The notes beneath the pieces are model-generated. The model was not told where the DNA came from, did no database searches, and was given only the letters and a program-made list of their open reading frames with translations. A stretch of DNA of 61,330 nucleotides from an uncultured Bacteroidales bacterium. GTDB taxonomy: Bacteria > Bacteroidota > Bacteroidia > Bacteroidales > Bacteroidaceae. The stretch covers positions 1 to 61,330 of the forward strand of contig CADBXO010000006.1 of NCBI GenBank assembly GCA_902798685.1, written 5' to 3'. Positions within the stretch are counted from its first letter, which is position 1; each line of letters begins with the position of its first letter. The translations under genes and the position numbers were made by a program. Positions 23,197-32,699 of the stretch are shown in pieces.

Positions 23197-25539
23197 ATGC
23201 AGAAGAATCTGGTAATTGTGGAGTCTCCGGCCAAGGCCAAGACAATCGAGAAGTTTCTGGGAGCCGATTACAAAGTGATGTCAAGTTACGGACACATCTG
23301 TGACCTGAAGAAAAAGGACCTGAGCATCAACATCGATACGTTTGAACCCATATATGAAATACCTTCAGATAAGAAGAAGGTGGTAAGTGAACTCAAGGAG
23401 GCAGCCAAGAAGGCCGAAATGGTCTGGCTGGCATCTGATGAGGACCGCGAGGGAGAGGCCATCAGCTGGCATCTGTTCGAGACCCTGGGTCTCAAGCCCG
23501 ACAAGACCAAGCGTATTGTTTTCCACGAAATCACAAAGAACGCCATACTGCACGCCATCGAAACCCCGCGTGACATTGATACCAACCTGGTATATGCACA
23601 GCAGGCACGCCGCGTGCTGGACCGCATAGTAGGTTTCAAGCTTTCACCCATCCTCTGGCGTAAGGTTAAGCCCGCTCTTTCAGCAGGCCGCGTACAGTCA
23701 GTAGCCGTACGTCTTATAGTAGAGCGCGAGCGCGAGATCAAGGAATTCGTACCCGAGGCTTCATACAGGGTAGTTGCTATCTTCCGTCTTGAGGGCGCCG
23801 GCGGCCAGGTACAGGATGTACGTGCCGATTACAGCGAGCGTTTCAAGACCAAGAAAGAGGCATATGCCTTCCTTGAGAAGTGCAAGGGTGCCGAGTTCAA
23901 GGTAAAGGATATCACCACCAAGCCTCTCAAGAAACTGCCTGCTCCTCCTTTCACTACATCAACCATGCAGCAGGAGGCAACAAGAAAGTTCGGATTCACC
24001 GTCATGCAGACCATGATGCTTGCACAGCGTCTGTATGAGTCCGGTAAGATCACATACATGCGTACTGACTCTGTAAACCTCTCAACCCTTTGCATCGACT
24101 CATGCCGCAAGGCCATCACCGAGTCAATGGGTGAGGAGTATGTAAAGAGCCGTCAGTACACACAGAAGGCCAAGGGCGCCCAGGAGGCACACGAGGCTAT
24201 CCGTCCTACCTACATGGACAACCAGACCATTGACGGTACCGCTCCCGAGAAGCGTCTCTATGAGCTCATCTGGAAGCGCACCATCGCATCACAGATGGCC
24301 GATGCCGAGCTGGAGAAGACAACCGTATCTATCACATCACCCAAGATTGACGGTGAGTTCTCAGTAACCGGTGAGACAGTCAAGTTTGACGGTTTCCTGC
24401 GCGTTTACCGTGAGAGCCGTGATGATGACGCTAATGATTCACAGGAGGTTCAGGGTCTGCCCGAGTTCAAGAAAGGCCAGGCACTGGAGTTCAGCCAGAT
24501 ATCAGCTTACGAGCGTTTCACTCAGCACCCGCAGCGTTTCAATGAGGCTGCCCTGGTACACAAGATGGAGGAACTTGGCATAGGCCGTCCTTCAACTTAC
24601 GCACCTACCATCGGCACCATCCAGCAGCGCGAGTATGTACTGCGTGAGGACATTGAGGGAACCAAACGTGAGTGCAACATGCTCCGTCTTGAGGAGGGTG
24701 ACATCAAGGACCAGACCATTACCGAGGTTTACGGAACTGAGAAATCAAAGCTTGTTCCCACTGACATAGGTATGGTTGTAAACGACTTCCTGATCGAGTA
24801 CTTCCCCGACATAATGAACTACAACTTTACCGCTCAGGTAGAGAAGGAGTTTGATGATATAGCCGATGGCGACAAGCAGTGGAAGAGTGTTATCAGCACC
24901 TTCTATGATAAGTTCAGCCCGGCAGTCAACAACGCCATGACCCTTAAGAACGAGCATAAGGTAGGTGAGCGTATCCTGGGTACTGATCCCATTTCAGGCA
25001 AACCCGTATCAGTAAAGATAGGCCGTTACGGTCCCATCGTACAGATAGGTAGCGCCGAGGATGATGACAAACCGCGCTTTGCCCAGATGAAGAAGGGTCA
25101 GACCATTGAGACCATCACTCTTGACGAGGCTCTGGAGCTCTTCCGTCTGCCGCGTACACTGGGTGAGTTCGAGGGCTTTGAGGTTACCATCGGCACAGGC
25201 CGTTTTGGTCCTTACATCCGTCATGACAAGTTCTACGTGTCACTGACAGGTGTGGCCGATCCTCTTACCATCACATTCGAGGAGGCTGTACACCTTATCC
25301 AGCAGAAGCGTGAGTCAGAGTCAAAGAAGGTGCTCAAGTCATTCCCCGGCAATCCCGACATGGAGGTTATGAACGGCCGTTACGGCGCTTACATTGCATA
25401 TCAGGGAAGCAACTACAAGATTCCCAGAAACATGGATCCCTCTACTCTTACCGAGGAGGAGTGCCAGGATATCATCAAGCGTCAGATTGAGAAGACCGGT
25501 TCAGCTCCCAAGCGCCGTATATTCAAGACCAAGAAATGA
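23197..25539 (+). CDS. topA: DNA topoisomerase I
   Basis: About 780 residues from ATG 23197 (an in-frame TTG nine bases earlier is less likely). Type IA topoisomerase, relaxing negative supercoils. The TOPRIM domain starts with NLVIVESPAKAKTIEKFLG and carries the metal-binding SDEDREGEA; the catalytic tyrosine is in ITYMRTDSVNLS (about residue 290). The C-terminus has repeat modules with the pattern G-R-Y/F-G-P/A-Y/I (GRYGPIVQIG, GRFGPYIRH, GRYGAYIAY) rather than zinc fingers, as is usual in this phylum. The stop overlaps the aroK start (ATGA). Confidence 0.97.
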   Translation: MQKNLVIVESPAKAKTIEKFLGADYKVMSSYGHICDLKKKDLSINIDTFEPIYEIPSDKKKVVSELKEAAKKAEMVWLASDEDREGEAISWHLFETLGLKPDKTKRIVFHEITKNAILHAIETPRDIDTNLVYAQQARRVLDRIVGFKLSPILWRKVKPALSAGRVQSVAVRLIVEREREIKEFVPEASYRVVAIFRLEGAGGQVQDVRADYSERFKTKKEAYAFLEKCKGAEFKVKDITTKPLKKLPAPPFTTSTMQQEATRKFGFTVMQTMMLAQRLYESGKITYMRTDSVNLSTLCIDSCRKAITESMGEEYVKSRQYTQKAKGAQEAHEAIRPTYMDNQTIDGTAPEKRLYELIWKRTIASQMADAELEKTTVSITSPKIDGEFSVTGETVKFDGFLRVYRESRDDDANDSQEVQGLPEFKKGQALEFSQISAYERFTQHPQRFNEAALVHKMEELGIGRPSTYAPTIGTIQQREYVLREDIEGTKRECNMLRLEEGDIKDQTITEVYGTEKSKLVPTDIGMVVNDFLIEYFPDIMNYNFTAQVEKEFDDIADGDKQWKSVISTFYDKFSPAVNNAMTLKNEHKVGERILGTDPISGKPVSVKIGRYGPIVQIGSAEDDDKPRFAQMKKGQTIETITLDEALELFRLPRTLGEFEGFEVTIGTGRFGPYIRHDKFYVSLTGVADPLTITFEEAVHLIQQKRESESKKVLKSFPGNPDMEVMNGRYGAYIAYQGSNYKIPRNMDPSTLTEEECQDIIKRQIEKTGSAPKRRIFKTKK

Positions 25540-26072
25540 TAAGGGTTTTCCTTATGGGCTTTATGGGGGCGGGTAAGACCACCCTCGGCAAGGCCTTGGC
25601 AAAGGACCTGGGAGTCTCGTTCATAGACCTGGACCAATATATCGAGCGCAGGTATATGAAGAGCGTGAGCCAGATATTCGCCACTCGCGGCGAGCAGGGC
25701 TTCCGTGAGATCGAGAGCCGTATGCTGCGTGAGGTGGGAGATTTTGATGACGTGATAGTGTCATGCGGAGGCTCCACACCGCTTATCGGCGATAACATGG
25801 ACTACATGCTCCAGCATGGCAAGACCGTCTATCTTAAATGTGATAACGATACTCTGCTGCGCCGTCTCAAGGTAGCCCGATCACAGCGTCCGCTCATAGC
25901 ATCCAAATCCGATGAAGAGCTGGCCGCTTTCATAGAGAGTGAGACCGCACGCCGCGAGCCCGGATACCTCAGGGCCGAGTACATCTGCCCCGGAGACCGT
26001 CTGGAATCCCGCGATCAGATATCGGACACAATTACTTATTTGAAACAACTGTTGGACCTTAAGAAAGATTGA
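25536..26072 (+). CDS. aroK: Shikimate kinase
   Basis: A 178-residue P-loop kinase that phosphorylates shikimate in aromatic amino acid synthesis. Walker A is FMGAGKTTLGKAL (about 8-20); the shikimate-binding DLDQYIE and the GGSTP segment (about 81) follow, with lid arginines in RSQRPL. Length is normal for the family. It overlaps topA by four bases and is followed after 6 bases by argB. Confidence 0.95.
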   Translation: MIRVFLMGFMGAGKTTLGKALAKDLGVSFIDLDQYIERRYMKSVSQIFATRGEQGFREIESRMLREVGDFDDVIVSCGGSTPLIGDNMDYMLQHGKTVYLKCDNDTLLRRLKVARSQRPLIASKSDEELAAFIESETARREPGYLRAEYICPGDRLESRDQISDTITYLKQLLDLKKD

Positions 26073-26078
26073 CCATAT

Positions 26079-26852
26079 ATGAAACAGTCACTTGTCATTG
26101 TAAAGGTGGGCGGCAAGATAGTTGAGCAGCCCGAGACTCTGGAGCGTCTGCTCAAGGATTTCAAGGCTATACCCGGCGCCAAGCTTCTGGTACACGGAGG
26201 CGGCCGCTCGGCAACCGCTATGGCCAGCCGTCTGGGCATTGAGAGCAAGATGGTGGACGGACGCCGTATCACCGATGCCGATATGCTTGACGTAGTGACT
26301 ATGGTTTACGGAGGTCTGGTAAACAAGAATATCGTTGCCAAACTGCAGGCCGAGGGCATCAACGCCATTGGTCTTACAGGTACTGACTGCAACGTTATGC
26401 AGTCCGATAAGCGTCCGGTAAAGGAGGTTGACTACGGTTTTGTAGGTGATGTCAAGGCTGTCAATGCCGAGTTCCTGGCAAGCCTGATAGAGAAGGGTAT
26501 TGTTCCTGTTCTGGCTCCGCTTACACATGACGGTAAGGGTCAGCTCCTGAATACCAATGCCGATACCATTGCCGGTGAGGCAGCCAAGGCATTGGCATCA
26601 TACTTCAAGGTAACTCTGATATTCTGCTTTGAGAAGCCGGGTGTGCTGCTGCATGAGGATGATGACAACAGCGTCATTCCTTACATCTCATACTACGATT
26701 TCCCGCGTCTGGTACAGGACGGCACCATAAGCGGCGGCATGATTCCCAAGATCCAGAATGCGTTCACCGCATTGCAGGCCGGAGTGTCATCGGTCCTTAT
26801 TACAAAGGCCGAAGCACTCGATAAGCTTACAGGTACTACAATCGCCCTGTAA
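26079..26852 (+). CDS. argB: Acetylglutamate kinase
   Basis: A 257-residue amino acid kinase catalysing the second step of arginine synthesis. It shows KVGGKIVEQP at the N-terminus, the substrate-binding VHGGGRSATAMA (about 38-50), IGLTGTDCN in the middle and GMIPKIQNA near the end, all typical of ArgB. It is cotranscribed with topA and aroK, and its stop is 5 bases from the stop of the convergent CPBP gene. Confidence 0.93.
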   Translation: MKQSLVIVKVGGKIVEQPETLERLLKDFKAIPGAKLLVHGGGRSATAMASRLGIESKMVDGRRITDADMLDVVTMVYGGLVNKNIVAKLQAEGINAIGLTGTDCNVMQSDKRPVKEVDYGFVGDVKAVNAEFLASLIEKGIVPVLAPLTHDGKGQLLNTNADTIAGEAAKALASYFKVTLIFCFEKPGVLLHEDDDNSVIPYISYYDFPRLVQDGTISGGMIPKIQNAFTALQAGVSSVLITKAEALDKLTGTTIAL

Positions 26853-26857
26853 TAATC

Positions 26858-27697
26858 TTACTTCTCGTAATTGTCTCCCTGGAAAGTGCCTTTTGAGGTG
26901 CTTTCAGCAGGCTCTGCAGCCAATTCTGCGGCAGACTGAGCCTCTTCTTCCTGCTGTTTCTTGAGCTTGGCGTAATATCTGACGATCCAGATTGCTGTGA
27001 TGACGAATACGATTGCCAATACCATGAACGTAACCACTCCTGCGGTAGACTTAATGGTGAATTCATCATCACCCCCGTCAGAACCGGCTCTCATGGCCAT
27101 GAAGGATATGGTGTTGTTCAGTATGTGCAGGCAAATGGGTATCAGCAGGGTTCCTGTCTTGCAGTAGAGCCAGCCCAGTATTATTCCGGCGGGCATTGCG
27201 AATACAACCTGTATGGGATTGATATGAATGATCGCAAAGATTGCGGATGATATCAGAATACCGGCCCACATGCTTTTGGTCTTCATCTTGATCTCCCTCA
27301 GGATAACGCGTCGCATCATCATCTCCTCCATGATAGGGCCGATGATACAGATTGCCAGGAAACCGGTCATGGTTTTTGACATGGCGTCGAACTGATCGGC
27401 CAATGTGTTGGGTATATCAAAGCCTGAAGATAGTATTTCGACAGCCATCATTCCGCTCATACCGAACACCATTGAGATAAGCAACACCATTCCGGGTGCG
27501 GGCTTGAACATCTCTTTTAAAGTGCAGTACTTCATGATAAGAAGCGCAATAATGACTATTGCGTCAGAAACCAGCAGGGAGGGTGCAAGTATTGACATGA
27601 TGTCATTTCCCTGTATCGTTGCCACTATCATGAAGAGAAAGGTGATTACCAACTGAGCGGCAATCCAGATACCTATGGTTCTAAGCGTTTTCTTCAT
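26858..27697 (-). CDS. CPBP family intramembrane metalloprotease
   Basis: A 279-residue membrane protein with about seven hydrophobic segments. The CPBP (Abi/Rce1-like) signature is intact: Glu124-Glu125 and Arg129 in MEEMMMRR, His158 in IIHINPIQ and His191 in LHILNN. Such proteins are putative prenyl-type or intramembrane proteases; the substrate is unknown. The C-terminal tail is Ala/Glu-rich and charged. It starts 2 bases after ribF ends on the same strand and is probably in its transcript. Confidence 0.9.
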   Translation of the reverse strand: MKKTLRTIGIWIAAQLVITFLFMIVATIQGNDIMSILAPSLLVSDAIVIIALLIMKYCTLKEMFKPAPGMVLLISMVFGMSGMMAVEILSSGFDIPNTLADQFDAMSKTMTGFLAICIIGPIMEEMMMRRVILREIKMKTKSMWAGILISSAIFAIIHINPIQVVFAMPAGIILGWLYCKTGTLLIPICLHILNNTISFMAMRAGSDGGDDEFTIKSTAGVVTFMVLAIVFVITAIWIVRYYAKLKKQQEEEAQSAAELAAEPAESTSKGTFQGDNYEK

Positions 27698-27699
27698 AT

Positions 27700-28614
27700 T
27701 TATCCTATTTTTATTGTTTGTCTTACTTTGTCACGGTCAGCTTCAAGCTGTGCAGCCAGACCCTCAGGTGAATCAAAACGCCTTTCGGGACGCAGGAAAT
27801 CCACAAACTCCAGAGTCAGCTCGTGGAAATAGATGTCACGCTCAAATCCCAGCAGGTGGGCCTCGATGGTACGGGCGGTACCTTCAAACGTGGGGCGGAA
27901 TCCTATGTTGAGCATGGCTGGCCATGTCTCGCCGTCAACCTTTGCCAGGGCCGAATATACACCGTCGGCAGGAATCTGCATGAATTCGCAGTAGGGGCCC
28001 AGATTTGCGGTGGGGAATCCCATCTTGCGGCCGTTCTGCAGTCCGTGAATGACGGTTCCGCTTATGGTGTAACGGTATCCGAGCATGGCGTTTGCGGCCT
28101 TTACGTTGCCGGCTACGAGTTCGCGGCGAATGCGTGAGCTGCTCACGGGCGTACCTTCATAGAGATATGCATCGGCCGGTATGACCTCCATGCCGATCTT
28201 TTCTCCTATGCGGCGGTAATCATCTATACCCAGACTGGTATCATGGCCGAAGTGGTGGTCATGACCTACCAGCAGTGTGCTTACGCCCAGTTTCTTCTGC
28301 AGGAAATCCGTCATGAAAGTCTCGGCATCCAGAGCGGCAAGTGCAGTTGTAAAGTGAAGCGGGAAACAGTAGTCTATCCCGGTCTGTTCCAGCAGGTGCA
28401 TCTTGTCTTCCGGGGTGGAGAGCAGACGTGGGCGGTAATCTGACTGAAGTATCTGTCGCGGATGCTCGGGGAATGTTATGGCCATACTCTTGAGTCCGCG
28501 CTTTGCAGCGATGGCTTTGAGCTCCTCCAGCAGGTGTACGTGACCCAGGTGGACTCCGTCAAAGAATCCTATCGTGGCAGCGTATCTGCAGGTGTCGGGA
28601 ACGGGTATGGTCAT
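27700..28614 (-). CDS. ribF: Bifunctional riboflavin kinase/FAD synthetase
   Basis: A 304-residue enzyme making FMN and FAD from riboflavin. The N-terminal FAD synthetase domain has GFFDGVHLGHVHLL (nucleotidyltransferase HxGH type) and VGHDHHFGHD. The C-terminal riboflavin kinase domain has SGTVIHGLQNGRKMGFPTAN (about 185-204) with the conserved GxPTAN. A minus-strand -7 box (TACTTTTG) lies at 28641-28634, about 20 bases before the start. Confidence 0.96.
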   Translation of the reverse strand: MTIPVPDTCRYAATIGFFDGVHLGHVHLLEELKAIAAKRGLKSMAITFPEHPRQILQSDYRPRLLSTPEDKMHLLEQTGIDYCFPLHFTTALAALDAETFMTDFLQKKLGVSTLLVGHDHHFGHDTSLGIDDYRRIGEKIGMEVIPADAYLYEGTPVSSSRIRRELVAGNVKAANAMLGYRYTISGTVIHGLQNGRKMGFPTANLGPYCEFMQIPADGVYSALAKVDGETWPAMLNIGFRPTFEGTARTIEAHLLGFERDIYFHELTLEFVDFLRPERRFDSPEGLAAQLEADRDKVRQTIKIG

Positions 28615-28633
28615 ATGTTTTTGTTTTGGATTA

Positions 28634-28641
28634 CAAAAGTA
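28634..28641 (-). promoter_or_regulatory. -7 box of the ribF promoter
   Basis: Minus-strand TACTTTTG, 20 bases upstream of the ribF ATG at 28614. The -33 box is not clear. Confidence 0.5.
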
Positions 28642-28681
28642 GTGAAGAAACGCGGGGTACGGGAAATTTTTCTCCCAAAAC

Positions 28682-28712
28682 TTTGTAAATACGGGTTTTT
28701 GGAGTACTTTTG
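28682..28712 (+). promoter_or_regulatory. Promoter of the CAT-anticodon tRNA
   Basis: TTTG (28682-28685), 19 nt, TACTTTTG (28705-28712): an exact consensus Bacteroidetes promoter, about 45 bases before the tRNA. Confidence 0.8.
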
Positions 28713-28756
28713 CACCCGAATGAAGCAGTCGGCCATGGGCCGGTGATTCTTTCTCC

Positions 28757-28830
28757 GGGCTTTTAGCTCAGTTGGTTAGAGCAACAGACTCATAATCTGG
28801 AGGTCCTAGGTTCAAGCCCTAGATGGCCCA
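28757..28830 (+). tRNA. tRNA with anticodon CAT (tRNA-Met, or Ile2 if lysidine-modified)
   Basis: A full cloverleaf folds: D arm GCTCAGTTGGTTAGAGC, anticodon stem ACAGA/TCTGG-type pairing with loop CTCATAA, and T arm CTAGG-TTCAAGC-CCTAG. The acceptor pairs GGGCTTT with ATGGCCC, with a T-T mismatch at the sixth pair and a G-T at the fifth. The discriminator is A, and CCA is not encoded (CGA follows). The anticodon CAT is read as elongator Met by default; isoleucine identity cannot be excluded. Confidence 0.9.
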
Positions 28831-28834
28831 CGAA

Positions 28835-28864
28835 ACCGTCCATTCTTTTGGACGGTATTTTTTT
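28835..28864 (+). terminator. Intrinsic terminator of the tRNA
   Basis: ACCGTCCA (28835-28842) pairs with TGGACGGT (28849-28856) across a 6-nt loop, followed by a run of seven T. It ends the tRNA transcript before the blaI promoter. Confidence 0.9.
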
Positions 28865-28910
28865 GGGGCTATCTAGAAGTTTGGAAAGTATTTTTTTATG
28901 AATAAGGATG

Positions 28911-28966
28911 CAAACTAATAAAATTCGTTAATTAGTTTGAGGCGAATTTGTTTAGTTGTATCTTTG
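28911..28966 (+). promoter_or_regulatory. Promoter and probable operator of the BlaI-type gene
   Basis: TTTG (28936-28939), 19 nt, TATCTTTG (28959-28966) is an exact consensus promoter. The perfect inverted repeat CAAACTAAT (28911-28919) / ATTAGTTTG (28931-28939) has its right arm on the -33 box, so a dimeric repressor bound here would block transcription. BlaI-family repressors bind such dyads, so autoregulation is likely. Confidence 0.65.
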
Positions 28967-29040
28967 CACTCAGAACTTTGGTTATTTATTATTTGACACA
29001 GCCAAATAAGTGTGTGAAAACTTACTTTCAAATATAATAC

Positions 29041-29397
29041 ATGAAGAGACTCACTAAAAAAGAGGAGATCATCATGAATTGGTTCTGGGACAAGGGACCA
29101 CTTTATGTCAAGGAACTCCAGGAGCTCTATCCTGATCCCAAGCCTCACTTCAACACCTTGTCCACACAAGTCCGTACGCTAGAGTCGAACGGGTACCTGA
29201 AGCACAATTCCTTCAGCGGTTCATTCCAGTATTATCCTGCACTCAGCAGGGATGAGTACAATGGACTCAGTCTGGATACTCTGATAGGCAAGTGTTTCAA
29301 CAATTCCTATCTGGGCGCTGTATCAGCGTTGGTTACAGAAGAGAAGATTTCTCTTGATGAACTCAAAGACCTGATCAGACAGATAGAAGAAAGCTAA
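29041..29397 (+). CDS. BlaI/MecI/CopY family winged-helix repressor
   Basis: A 118-residue protein with the family pattern: KKEEIIMNWFWDKGPLYVKE at the start, the recognition region NTLSTQVRTLESNGYL, the wing (SGSFQYYPALSRDEY) and a C-terminal dimerisation helix (LDELKDLIRQIE). Relatives repress beta-lactamase or metal genes and are inactivated by a BlaR1-type M56 protease. No such protease gene is adjacent, so this is an orphan copy and its signal is unknown. The inverted repeat over its promoter suggests self-repression. Confidence 0.92.
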   Translation: MKRLTKKEEIIMNWFWDKGPLYVKELQELYPDPKPHFNTLSTQVRTLESNGYLKHNSFSGSFQYYPALSRDEYNGLSLDTLIGKCFNNSYLGAVSALVTEEKISLDELKDLIRQIEES

Positions 29398-29433
29398 TCT
29401 TCTCAATAGCTTGCAATAATAAGTCCTTGTTTT

Positions 29434-29472
29434 AACACTGGCGTCAATGCTTAATGCGTTGGCGCCAGTGTT
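29434..29472. repeat. 17-bp stem hairpin without a T-run
   Basis: AACACTGGCGTCAATGC (29434-29450) pairs with GCGTTGGCGCCAGTGTT (29456-29472) over 17 positions (two G-U) around the 5-nt loop TTAAT. No T-run follows on either strand. It lies between the repressor and the next gene and may stabilise the repressor mRNA 3' end or be a weak terminator. Confidence 0.6.
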
Positions 29473-29548
29473 GATAAATAACGCCATAGCGATTGGGAAG
29501 AGTGCCTTTTAATTTGTATCTTCGCTGAATTTAAAACAGGTGGAGATA

Positions 29549-30691
29549 ATGTCTGATGATAACATATCAGTGATCGCTGTCAGGACAGCCAGGGACCTGC
29601 GCAGGTTTGCACGTTTCAATGTGCAGCTTTACAGGAACCACCCCTATGCCGTACCTGATCTTATAAGCGACACCAAGAACTCTTTCAAACCCAAGCGTAA
29701 TGCCGCACTTGAATTCTGTGAGGCACAGCCTTTCATCGCCCTTAAGGACGGCAAGGTGGTGGGCCGGGTGGCTGCCATCATCAACTGTAAGGCCAATGAG
29801 GCGTGGAAGGTCAAGACCGTAAGGTTCGGTTGGATAGATTTCATTGATGACATTAACGTAAGCCGTGCTCTGCTTGATGCCGTATCGGCATGGGGTAAGG
29901 AGCGTGGAATGGACCGGTTGGAGGGACCTTTCGGATTCACCGATTTTGATCCCGAGGGAATGTTGACCGAGGGCTTTGACCTGATGGGTACAATGGCCAC
30001 CATCTACAACTATCCCTACTATCCCAAGCATATGGAGCAGCTGGGACTCAAGCCTTCGGCAGAGTGGGTTGAGAGACATATTCCCTACAACACCCTTCCG
30101 GAGAAGATGGAGCGTATAGGCAAGATAGTGCTGGACCGCTACAATCTCCATATTGACAAGCTGGAACACAGCAAGAGTGTGGAGGCCAAGAAATATGCCC
30201 ACAAGCTCTTCCATCTGGTTAATGAGGCGTTTGCTCCGCTGTACGGATATTCGGCCTTCTCCGACAAGCAGATTGAAGACTTTGCCCGCAAGTTCGTGCC
30301 GCTTCTGGACAAGCGTTTTGCTGCGTTCGTGCTTGACAAGGATGACAACCTTGTGGCCGGAGCGCTTACGATGACATCCATTGCACGTGCACTGCAGAAG
30401 GCTCAGGGCCGTCTCTTCCCGCTGGGCTGGTGGCATATAATCAATGCGCTCAAGTTCAAGCGCGACAATATCGTGGAGTTCCTGTTCATAGCCGTAAAGC
30501 CCGAGTATCAGAACAAGGGTATCAATGCGGTACCGTTCACCATACTCAATCCCACTCTGGTTGAGCTGGGATACAAGCTTGCCGAGACCAACCCGGAGCT
30601 GGTTGACAACACCAAGGTCCAGAGCCAGTGGTCTTACTATGAGGGAGTGAAGATTGTACGCCGCAGGGCGGTCTTTTTCAAGCCCATCTGA
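29549..30691 (+). CDS. GNAT-like protein of unknown substrate
   Basis: About 380 residues from ATG 29549, preceded by AGGTGGA, one of the few Shine-Dalgarno-like sites in the window. It resembles large Bacteroidetes GNAT-fold proteins: FARFNVQLYRNHPYAVPDL at the front, then GRVAAIINCKANE and EFLFIAVKPEYQNKGINAV, where the acetyl-CoA loop would lie. Whether it binds acetyl-CoA is uncertain. TATCTTCG just upstream (about 29517-29524) is a possible -7 box. Confidence 0.8.
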   Translation: MSDDNISVIAVRTARDLRRFARFNVQLYRNHPYAVPDLISDTKNSFKPKRNAALEFCEAQPFIALKDGKVVGRVAAIINCKANEAWKVKTVRFGWIDFIDDINVSRALLDAVSAWGKERGMDRLEGPFGFTDFDPEGMLTEGFDLMGTMATIYNYPYYPKHMEQLGLKPSAEWVERHIPYNTLPEKMERIGKIVLDRYNLHIDKLEHSKSVEAKKYAHKLFHLVNEAFAPLYGYSAFSDKQIEDFARKFVPLLDKRFAAFVLDKDDNLVAGALTMTSIARALQKAQGRLFPLGWWHIINALKFKRDNIVEFLFIAVKPEYQNKGINAVPFTILNPTLVELGYKLAETNPELVDNTKVQSQWSYYEGVKIVRRRAVFFKPI

Positions 30692-30724
30692 TTTAATTTT
30701 GTTTTGAGATAAGAATAAAGATAT

Positions 30725-32683
30725 ATGGCAGACACTGAAGAATTATTTGACCCGCAGACACCTCAGGTGCAGTACAACGAGGACAATATCCGCCACATGG
30801 ACGATATGGAGCATATCCGTACCCGTCCTGGTATGTATATCGGTAAACTGGGCGACGGCTCGGCAGCCGATGACGGAATCTACGTACTGCTCAAGGAGAT
30901 CATAGACAACAGCGTCGATGAGTTCCGAATGAATACCGGCAAGCGCATAGAGATAGACCTGGCCGATACAGGTAAGGTTTCGGTGCGTGACTACGGACGC
31001 GGTATACCTCAGGGTAAGCTGTTGGAGGCCGTAAGCATCCTGAATACCGGCGGTAAATTTGACAGCAAGGCGTTCAAGAAGAGCGTAGGTCTGAACGGTG
31101 TCGGTCTTAAGGCGGTAAACGCGCTGAGTCACCATTTCCAGGTAAGCAGCTGGAGGGACGGTCAGGTGCGTACACTGCAGTTCGAGCGCGGCAAGCTCCA
31201 GTCTGACAAGACTGAGCCCAGTGCCGAGGAACATGGAACACAGGTGATCTTTGAACCGGACAACGCCCTGTTTGTGGGCTATCAGTTCCGTCCGGCCATC
31301 ATTGAGACCATGCTGCGCAACTATACCTATCTGAACACCGGCCTTACAATCATGTACAACGGCCAGCGTTTCGTATCGCGCAACGGTCTTGAGGACCTGC
31401 TTATGGAGCGTATGAGCGCCCAGAGCCTCTATCCTATCATTCACCTTCAGGGAACAGATATCGAGATTGCGTTCACCCATACCAACCAGTACGGTGAGGA
31501 GTACTACTCATTCGTAAACGGTCAGTATACCTCACAGGGCGGTACACACCAGAGCGCATTCAAGGAGCATATAGCACGCACCATCAAGGAGTTCTACGGT
31601 AAGAACTTTGAGTTGGGCGATGTACGTAACGGCATAGTTGCCGCCATCGCCCTGAACGTTGAGGAGCCGGTGTTCGAGAGCCAGACCAAGATCAAGCTGG
31701 GTTCTACCACCATGAGCCCCAACGGCGGTGTTTCACTCAACAAGTTCGTGGGTGACTTCATCAAGAAGGAGGTCGATGACCTGCTCCATAAGGATCCTGA
31801 GGTGGCCGATGTCATCCTCAAGAAGATCCTTGAGTCCGAGAAGGAGCGCAAGGAGATAGCCGGTATAACCAAGCAGGCCCGCGAGCGCGCCAAGAAGGCC
31901 AACCTGCACAACCGCAAGCTGGCCGACTGCCGCATCCACCTGAACGATCTGCGCGGTGACCGTCAGGAGGAGAGCTGTATCTTCATAACCGAGGGTGACT
32001 CTGCGAGCGGATCAATCACCAAGAGCCGTGACGTGAACACCCAGGCTGTATTCAGTCTGCGCGGTAAGCCTCTGAACTGCTACGGACTCACCAAGAAGGT
32101 GGTCTATGAGAATGAGGAGTTCAACCTGCTGCAGGCAGCCCTCAACATTGAGGAGGGTCTTGATGACCTGCGCTACAACAAGATAATCGTTGCAACCGAT
32201 GCCGATGTGGACGGTATGCACATACGTCTGCTTATGATAACCTTCTTCCTGCAGTTCTTCCCCGAGCTGATAAGGAAGGGACACGTATACATACTTCAGA
32301 CTCCGCTGTTCCGCGTGCGTAACAAGCGTAAGAAGAAAAAAGGTGCCGATGCCCATGTGGACGGCGTGGTAACCGAGAAGGGTGAGTTCGAGACCATCTA
32401 CTGCTACACCGATGAGGAGCGTAAGCAGGCAATTGAGAAACTCTCACCCAATCCGGAGATCACCCGATTCAAAGGACTCGGTGAGATATCGCCCGATGAG
32501 TTCAAGAACTTTATCGGCCCCGATATGCGTCTTGAAATGGTGACCCTCAAGAAGACCGATGCGGTCGATGACCTGCTCTCATTCTATATGGGTAAGAACA
32601 CCATGGAGCGTCAGAACTTCATCATTGACAACCTGGTAGTCGAGGAGGACAGGGTTGATGAGGATGAAGGTGAGAAATTCTAA
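30725..32683 (+). CDS. parE: DNA topoisomerase IV subunit B (type IIA topoisomerase B subunit)
   Basis: A 652-residue GHKL ATPase/TOPRIM protein that decatenates chromosomes together with the A subunit. ATP site motifs are [17 protein letters not shown] and [14 protein letters not shown]; the TOPRIM domain has [12 protein letters not shown] and [11 protein letters not shown]; the end has [11 protein letters not shown]. The start [20 protein letters not shown] is more like the ParE-type than the GyrB-type Bacteroides paralogue. The A subunit is not in the window. coaD follows 16 bases later. Confidence 0.88.
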   Translation: MADTEELFDPQTPQVQYNEDNIRHMDDMEHIRTRPGMYIGKLGDGSAADDGIYVLLKEIIDNSVDEFRMNTGKRIEIDLADTGKVSVRDYGRGIPQGKLLEAVSILNTGGKFDSKAFKKSVGLNGVGLKAVNALSHHFQVSSWRDGQVRTLQFERGKLQSDKTEPSAEEHGTQVIFEPDNALFVGYQFRPAIIETMLRNYTYLNTGLTIMYNGQRFVSRNGLEDLLMERMSAQSLYPIIHLQGTDIEIAFTHTNQYGEEYYSFVNGQYTSQGGTHQSAFKEHIARTIKEFYGKNFELGDVRNGIVAAIALNVEEPVFESQTKIKLGSTTMSPNGGVSLNKFVGDFIKKEVDDLLHKDPEVADVILKKILESEKERKEIAGITKQARERAKKANLHNRKLADCRIHLNDLRGDRQEESCIFITEGDSASGSITKSRDVNTQAVFSLRGKPLNCYGLTKKVVYENEEFNLLQAALNIEEGLDDLRYNKIIVATDADVDGMHIRLLMITFFLQFFPELIRKGHVYILQTPLFRVRNKRKKKKGADAHVDGVVTEKGEFETIYCYTDEERKQAIEKLSPNPEITRFKGLGEISPDEFKNFIGPDMRLEMVTLKKTDAVDDLLSFYMGKNTMERQNFIIDNLVVEEDRVDEDEGEKF

Positions 32684-32699
32684 ACAAAAAAGTAGTATT

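Noticed and set aside
29567-30436. Long antisense frame (289 codons) over the GNAT-like gene
   Set aside because: It is a shadow of a better-supported gene, with no domain, promoter or sensible start.
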